From NCBI GenBank assembly GCA_029218445.1, contig JAQXRI010000074.1, positions 1 through 41,911 on the forward strand: 41,911 nucleotides of DNA. The letters are read 5' to 3'. How positions within the stretch are numbered: the stretch's first letter is position 1; the number at the start of each line of letters is the position of its first letter. The stretch is from Prevotellaceae bacterium. GTDB lineage: Bacteria; Bacteroidota; Bacteroidia; Bacteroidales; Bacteroidaceae. The notes below the pieces were generated by a model. The model did no database searches and was not told the DNA's origin. It saw only the letters and a list, made by a program, of their open reading frames with translations. Both the position numbers and the translations under genes were made by a program. Shown piece by piece: positions 38,086 through 41,911 of the stretch.

Positions 38086-39051
38086 ATGAACAAATTCAGT
38101 TTACTGTTAGGCACCCTGTTGCTTGCCGGCTCATCGCTGATGCATGCCCAAATCGAGCAGAGCATCAAGATCAATGAGGTAATGACAAGCAACACGGCCA
38201 ATCTGCAGGATGAATATGGTCAGCGTGAAGCGTGGATAGAAATTGCCAACGTATCGTTTACCACCTACAACATCCGTGGCATGTTTATTACCACCGACCG
38301 CTCCGTTCTCGATCCTACGATGAGCGTGCCAGAGCGCATGAAGCGCATGAGTGCCATTCCCAATGGCGAACCTCGCACTTCTTTGGGCGGTCGTCAGCAC
38401 CTGCTCCTCTATTGCAACAGCTTGTCTTCAAAGGGTTCGCTGCATCTCAGTGTGAAAATCGACCCTGAGCAGCCAACATGGGTCGGCATCTACAGTGGTA
38501 ATGCCACCGAGCTTATCGACTCGGTAACGGTTCCCGTCATCGCAGCCAACACGTCGTACGCACGCCAAAAGGACGGTTCGGCAACTTGGGTAGTAAAGAA
38601 AGCCGACCAGGTGACGCCAGGCATTTCAAACTTGACCGACGTTGTCGAGACAAAGACGGCAAAGCTGAAGCGTGAAGACCCTCATGGATTTGGCATCACC
38701 GTTCTTGCCATGGGCATCGTGTTCTTCTGCCTCGCCCTCCTTTTCGTGTTCTTCACCCTCTTCGGCATCTTCATGCGCCACCGCTCTACAGTGGCCAAGA
38801 TGCAGCCCGTTAAGGCCGGCGTGAAGACGGTTGAGAAGACCAAGGAGATAGGCCACAAGACAAATGTCATTCTCCAGGACGGCCTCAAGACCAAGGGCAT
38901 CGACAAGGAGGTATATATGGCAGTCATTGCCATGGCCCTCAAGCAATACCAGGACAACGTACACGACGTTGAGAGTGGTGTCATAACCATCAAGCCTAAG
39001 AACACCGACTGGAACATGGAATTGCCTCAGATGACACAGTTCCATGAATAA
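38086..39051 (+). CDS. OadG-type decarboxylase gamma subunit with N-terminal lamin-tail domain
   Basis: The protein has 321 residues. A signal peptide (1-21, ending MHAQ) is followed by a lamin-tail-like beta domain at about 28-182 (IKINEVMTSN, REAWIEIANVS, GGRQHLLLYCN). One transmembrane helix at about 203-230 (FGITVLAMGIVFFCLALLFV) has the OadG pattern, then a basic cytoplasmic tail. The last 50 residues (KEVYMAVIAMALKQYQDNVH, then WNMELPQMTQFHE) look like the region that contacts partner subunits. Gamma subunits anchor the sodium-pumping decarboxylase; the biotin carrier and beta subunit follow. The extracytoplasmic domain is extra relative to the classic gamma subunit of about 80 residues. 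Confidence 0.85.
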   Translation: MNKFSLLLGTLLLAGSSLMHAQIEQSIKINEVMTSNTANLQDEYGQREAWIEIANVSFTTYNIRGMFITTDRSVLDPTMSVPERMKRMSAIPNGEPRTSLGGRQHLLLYCNSLSSKGSLHLSVKIDPEQPTWVGIYSGNATELIDSVTVPVIAANTSYARQKDGSATWVVKKADQVTPGISNLTDVVETKTAKLKREDPHGFGITVLAMGIVFFCLALLFVFFTLFGIFMRHRSTVAKMQPVKAGVKTVEKTKEIGHKTNVILQDGLKTKGIDKEVYMAVIAMALKQYQDNVHDVESGVITIKPKNTDWNMELPQMTQFHE

Positions 39052-39072
39052 TGTCAAGTTGACAAGTTGACT

Positions 39073-39141
39073 GTTGACAAGGTGACAGGTTATCTGTTGA
39101 CAAGGTGATAAGTTATCTGTTGACAAGGTGATAAGTTATCT
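39073..39141 (+). repeat. Three tandem 23-bp repeats
   Basis: Three units start GTTGACAAGG and end GTTATCT (39073-39095, 39096-39118, 39119-39141). Units 2 and 3 are identical, and unit 1 differs at two positions. They are preceded by shorter GTTGACAA copies from 39052. Opposite-strand relatives (ACTCGTCAAC type) follow at 39166-39220. Confidence 0.85.
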
Positions 39142-39238
39142 GTCTTGCACTACAGTCGATTAAACCATTAACTTGTTTACTCGTTTACTTGTTTGCTCGT
39201 CAACTCGTTTACTCGTCAACTAAAAAAAATAATTAAAA

Positions 39239-39262
39239 TATTAAAGTATTAAAGTATTGAAG
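39239..39262 (+). repeat. 8-bp tandem repeat directly upstream of the biotin-carrier start codon
   Basis: TATTAAAG (39239-39246), TATTAAAG (39247-39254) and TATTGAAG (39255-39262) end five bases before the ATG at 39268, in the region that governs initiation in Bacteroidetes. Confidence 0.75.
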
Positions 39263-39267
39263 ACAAT

Positions 39268-39720
39268 ATGAACAAGTTTGAATATAAAGTACAAGGTGTT
39301 GACTACGAAGTAGAAATAGAAGAAATGGAAGGCAACATCGCCAAGGTGTCAGTCAACGGCATCCCATTCGAAGTCGAGCTGAAGCAGCCCATCAATCCAG
39401 CCAAGGCCATCACCCGTCCTAAGGTGGCAATACCAGTGGCACGCCCTGCTGCCACAGCAGCTCCTGTAGCCGCAGCACCGGCAGCTCCCGCAGCTCCGGC
39501 AGGTGCAGGCACACCTGTCAAGGCTCCACTGCCAGGCACCATTTCGGCCGTCAACGTAAAGGTTGGCGACAAGGTGAATGCCGGCGACACCGTTGTAATA
39601 CTCGAAGCTATGAAGATGCAGAACAACATCGAGGCCGAAAACAGCGGTACAGTAACGTCTGTTGTAGTAAACCCCGGCGACTCAGTAATGGAAGGCGCCA
39701 CATTGATAACCATCGGTTAA
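39268..39720 (+). CDS. mmdC: Biotin carrier subunit of methylmalonyl-CoA/oxaloacetate-type decarboxylase
   Basis: This 150-residue biotinyl carrier has an N-terminal beta region, an Ala/Pro-rich flexible linker at about 58-80 and a C-terminal lipoyl/biotinyl domain with EAMKM, in which Lys116 carries biotin. It shuttles CO2 from the carboxyltransferase to the membrane beta subunit. It is encoded between the gamma-like and beta subunits, 13 bp before the latter. Confidence 0.92.
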   Translation: MNKFEYKVQGVDYEVEIEEMEGNIAKVSVNGIPFEVELKQPINPAKAITRPKVAIPVARPAATAAPVAAAPAAPAAPAGAGTPVKAPLPGTISAVNVKVGDKVNAGDTVVILEAMKMQNNIEAENSGTVTSVVVNPGDSVMEGATLITIG

Positions 39721-39733
39721 AAGACTTCGAAAT

Positions 39734-40891
39734 ATGGGATTCACACAATTTATAGCAGAGAATTTCAACGAGTTTCTCACCTACACCGGCTTTGCCAATG
39801 CCACGGCGGGAAATCTCATAATGATTGTAGTAGGTGCCATTCTCATCTACCTCGCAATCAAGAAAGACTTCGAGCCTCTGCTGCTCATCCCCATCGGACT
39901 GGGCATCATCCTCGGCAACATTCCCTTCCGTGCCGACGCAGGACTCGAAATAGGACTCTACGAGGACAACTCAGTGCTCAACATCTTCTATCAAGGTGTG
40001 CGACAAGGCTGGTATCCGCCGCTCGTGTTCCTTGGCATCGGTGCCATGACCGACTTCTCGGCACTCATAGCCAACCCTAAGCTCGTGCTCATTGGCGCCT
40101 CGGCCCAGTTTGGCATCTTCGGTGCCTACATGGTGGCTCTCGCCCTCGGCTTCGAGCCTAACCAGGCAGCAGGTATTGCCATCATCGGTGGTGCCGACGG
40201 CCCAACGGCCATCTTCCTCTCGTCGAAGCTGTGCCCCAACCTCATGGGTGCCATCGCCGTTTGCGCCTACTCTTACATGGCCCTCGTGCCACTCATTCAG
40301 CCGCCACTCATGCGTCTGCTCACCACCAAGAAGGAACGCGTCATAAAGATGAAGCCAAGCCGTGAAGTCAGCCAGACAGAGCGCATCCTCTTCCCCATCA
40401 TCGGACTGCTCCTGACCACCTTCATCGTGCCTTCAGGTCTGCCACTGCTCGGTATGCTCTTCTTCGGCAACCTGCTGAAGGAGTCGGGCAAGACCACTCG
40501 CTTGGCCAAGACCGCAGGCTCTGCGCTCAACGACATCGTCGTTATGCTCCTCGGCCTCACCGTAGGCTGCTCTACCCAGGCAAGCGAGTTCCTTACGCTC
40601 AACACACTGTTCATCTTCGTAGTAGGTGCCTGCGCCTTCATGGTAGCCACAGCCAGTGGTGTATGCTTCGTCAAGCTCATGAACCTGTTCTTGCCTAAGG
40701 ACAAGAAGATCAACCCGCTCATCGGCAACGCCGGCGTATCGGCCGTACCAATGAGTGCCCGCATCAGCAACAACCTCGGACTCGAATACGACCGCCACAA
40801 CTTCCTGCTCATGCACGCCATGGGTCCAAACGTTGCCGGCGTTATCGGCTCGGCAGTAGCCGCCGGTGCCCTGCTCGGATTCCTGTCGTAA
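39734..40891 (+). CDS. mmdB: Sodium-translocating decarboxylase beta subunit (OadB/MmdB)
   Basis: This 385-residue polytopic membrane protein decarboxylates carboxybiotin and exports Na+. The key motif IIGGADGPTAIF (Asp155) in the re-entrant region is intact. GNAGVSAVPMSARISNN and HAMGPNVAGVIGSAVAAG near the end are the other signatures. With MutAB this forms the energy-conserving end of succinate-to-propionate fermentation. The alpha (carboxyltransferase) subunit is not in the window, so the substrate, methylmalonyl-CoA rather than oxaloacetate, is inferred from context. Confidence 0.95.
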   Translation: MGFTQFIAENFNEFLTYTGFANATAGNLIMIVVGAILIYLAIKKDFEPLLLIPIGLGIILGNIPFRADAGLEIGLYEDNSVLNIFYQGVRQGWYPPLVFLGIGAMTDFSALIANPKLVLIGASAQFGIFGAYMVALALGFEPNQAAGIAIIGGADGPTAIFLSSKLCPNLMGAIAVCAYSYMALVPLIQPPLMRLLTTKKERVIKMKPSREVSQTERILFPIIGLLLTTFIVPSGLPLLGMLFFGNLLKESGKTTRLAKTAGSALNDIVVMLLGLTVGCSTQASEFLTLNTLFIFVVGACAFMVATASGVCFVKLMNLFLPKDKKINPLIGNAGVSAVPMSARISNNLGLEYDRHNFLLMHAMGPNVAGVIGSAVAAGALLGFLS

Positions 40892-41047
40892 ACGATAGAG
40901 GTGAGAGATGAGAGGTAAGAGGTGTGAGATGAGAGATTACTGCACTGCACAAAATACAGAACTTGTCAAATTTCTACCTTCTACTCTCTCCCCTCTCCCC
41001 TCTACTCTCTACTCTCTATCCTCTACTCTCTATCCTCTACTCTCTAA
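40892..41047. repeat. Purine-rich then pyrimidine-rich degenerate repeat pair
   Basis: From 40895 to about 40937 the plus strand carries GAGATGAGAGG-type purine repeats. From about 40969 to 41047 it carries CTCTACTCTCTAT-type pyrimidine repeats. Both arms therefore hold the same kind of motif on opposite strands around a spacer of about 30 bp. It lies between mmdB and the LuxR-type gene. Confidence 0.7.
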
Positions 41048-41057
41048 ATCCCGCATT

Positions 41058-41648
41058 ATGTCTCCCAACATAGCCATAGTCGATTCAAACACTCTTGCAG
41101 CCTTAGGCCTAAAAAACCTGTTGCAGGACATTATACCTGTCATGCAGGTTGACACCTTCGGGTCGTTTGCCGAACTTCAGGCAAACAATCCCGAAAAGTA
41201 TTTCCATTATTTCGTGGCTATGAACATAGTGCTTGAAAATCGCACTTTCTTTCTCAGCCATCGCAACAAAACCATCATTCTCACCATGTCGCACGAGTCG
41301 GCGTCGCAGGTCACGGGGTTCCACAGCCTCTGTGTCAACGTTCCCGAAAAGCAACTGCTGAAGTCGCTTCTCACGCTCGAACAGCACGCCCATGCCAATG
41401 GCCGCAACATGCCTCCCCTACCCCACGACCACTCCACCCTCCTTCCCCTCACCGACCGTGAAGCCGAAGTGATGGCACTCATAGCCCAAGGACTCATCAA
41501 CAAGGAGATAGCCGACCGACTGTCCATAGGTCTTGCCACCGTCGTGACCCATCGCAAAAACATCATGACGAAGCTCAACCTCAAGAGCGTCTCAGCCCTC
41601 ACCATCTACGCCGTCACCCACGGCTATGTTGACATCAACAAAATCTGA
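41058..41648 (+). CDS. LuxR-type regulator with degenerate receiver domain
   Basis: The protein has 196 residues from the ATG at 41058; the frame continues upstream only through low-complexity repeats. The N-terminal 110 residues follow a receiver-like pattern (NIAIVDSNTLAALGLKNLL, with Asp9). The strand that should hold the phosphorylated Asp reads YFVAMNIV and has none, so it is unlikely to be a standard phospho-switch. Residues 130-194 are a LuxR/FixJ HTH (LTDREAEVMALIAQGLINKE, then VVTHRKNIMTKLNLKS). The HTH and its last residues (ALTIYAVTHGYVDINKI) closely resemble those of the hemerythrin regulator at 26356-27309. Confidence 0.85.
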   Translation: MSPNIAIVDSNTLAALGLKNLLQDIIPVMQVDTFGSFAELQANNPEKYFHYFVAMNIVLENRTFFLSHRNKTIILTMSHESASQVTGFHSLCVNVPEKQLLKSLLTLEQHAHANGRNMPPLPHDHSTLLPLTDREAEVMALIAQGLINKEIADRLSIGLATVVTHRKNIMTKLNLKSVSALTIYAVTHGYVDINKI

Positions 41649-41705
41649 ACAAACATCCGTCGGCATCTTGGCGGCAGAAGGCAGTTGCCTACTCCATGTA
41701 TAATA

Positions 41706-41738
41706 TGATTCACTTGCGGTGAGTCAATGTACCGGTAC
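41706..41738. promoter_or_regulatory. Inverted repeat and palindrome upstream of the last gene
   Basis: TGATTCAC (41706-41713) can pair with GTGAGTCA (41719-41726) with one G-T. It is followed by the perfect 10-bp palindrome GTACCGGTAC (41729-41738). There is no T-run, so an operator-like role is as likely as a terminator. Confidence 0.35.
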
Positions 41739-41801
41739 CTTCTATGTTTCAAAAAAGTTAATTTGTTGTAAATAAGGGTAAACCTACTTGATTGTAGTAT
41801 G

Positions 41802-41829
41802 TATCTTTGACATTTTAATCGTAACTTTG
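41802..41829 (+). promoter_or_regulatory. Two candidate -7 elements before the right-edge gene
   Basis: TATCTTTG (41802-41809) and TAACTTTG (41822-41829) both fit TAnnTTTG. The second is 46 bp before the ATG at 41876. Neither has a clear -33 partner. Confidence 0.45.
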
Positions 41830-41875
41830 CAGTACATAAATTGACTTATATTATACGGTTAAAAATATTTTGGAT

Positions 41876-41911
41876 ATGGCATCAAATAACACTGGCTCCG
41901 TCAACGGAATA
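41876..41911 (+). CDS. Start of an unidentified gene cut by the right edge
   Basis: An ATG at 41876 opens a frame of 12 codons (MASNNTGSVNGI) to the window end, downstream of candidate -7 elements. Too little is visible to name it. Confidence 0.4.
   Translation, partial: MASNNTGSVNGI

Noticed and set aside
39052..39220. CRISPR array suggested by the 23-bp tandem units.
   Set aside because: The units are directly adjacent with no spacers, and no cas genes are nearby.

Overview
This window comes from a Bacteroidales genome, most likely a Prevotella or close relative. The evidence is the repeated Bacteroidetes-type promoter (TTTG, 19-20 bp, TAnnTTTG), the near absence of Shine-Dalgarno sequences, the L28-L33-DUF4295 ribosomal cluster, an outer-membrane barrel protein with a carboxypeptidase-regulatory N-domain, and the succinate/propionate gene set (MutAB plus a sodium-pumping decarboxylase). 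Almost all genes are intact chromosomal housekeeping genes. No rRNA, tRNA or CRISPR was found.

Layout. 1-180: start of a probable tyrosine integrase running off the left edge, with its own promoter. 538-8355: a DUF418 membrane protein, Tex, a large outer-membrane beta-barrel protein and DapA, each with its own upstream signal where one can be seen. 8524-13519: a surface-glycan group (GT2 glycosyltransferase, UDP-galactopyranose mutase, two GT-B glycosyltransferases) interrupted by an AT-rich toxin-antitoxin-like pair. 18717-13625 (minus): an operon of serS, a fused NfnA/NfnB-type flavo-iron-sulfur enzyme, two very small membrane proteins (one of 36 residues), a DUF486 membrane protein and a TtcA-like tRNA thiolase. 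18892-21335 (plus): map, tsaD and pncC. 21500-22140: rpmB, rpmG and DUF4295, closed by a clear terminator. 22372-26271: ftsY, rimO, a small HU protein and a long HU-like protein with a transmembrane segment and a LysM-like tail. 26356-27309: a regulator with ScdA_N, hemerythrin and LuxR-HTH parts. 29814-27310 (minus): MATE transporter, cytidylate-kinase-like protein and phosphodiesterase. 31935-29937 (minus): BaiN-like flavoprotein and ComF-like protein.

The right third is a propionate/succinate energy locus. mutA-mutB (minus) interconvert succinyl-CoA and methylmalonyl-CoA. Divergent from them are an AspT/YidE-type transporter, an OadG-type gamma subunit carrying a lamin-tail domain, a biotin carrier and the OadB/MmdB sodium-pump subunit. 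The carboxyltransferase alpha subunit and the epimerase are not in the window. A LuxR-type regulator with a degenerate receiver follows. Its HTH resembles that of the hemerythrin regulator 15 kb away. A last gene starts at the right edge.

The least ordinary items are the HU-membrane-LysM protein, the hemerythrin/pseudo-receiver LuxR pair, the lamin-tail/OadG fusion, cysteine clusters in MutA, the microproteins of the serS operon, and repeat-rich intergenic DNA, especially 39052-39262, where an 8-bp tandem repeat ends just before the biotin-carrier start codon. None can be called a proven new system from sequence alone.
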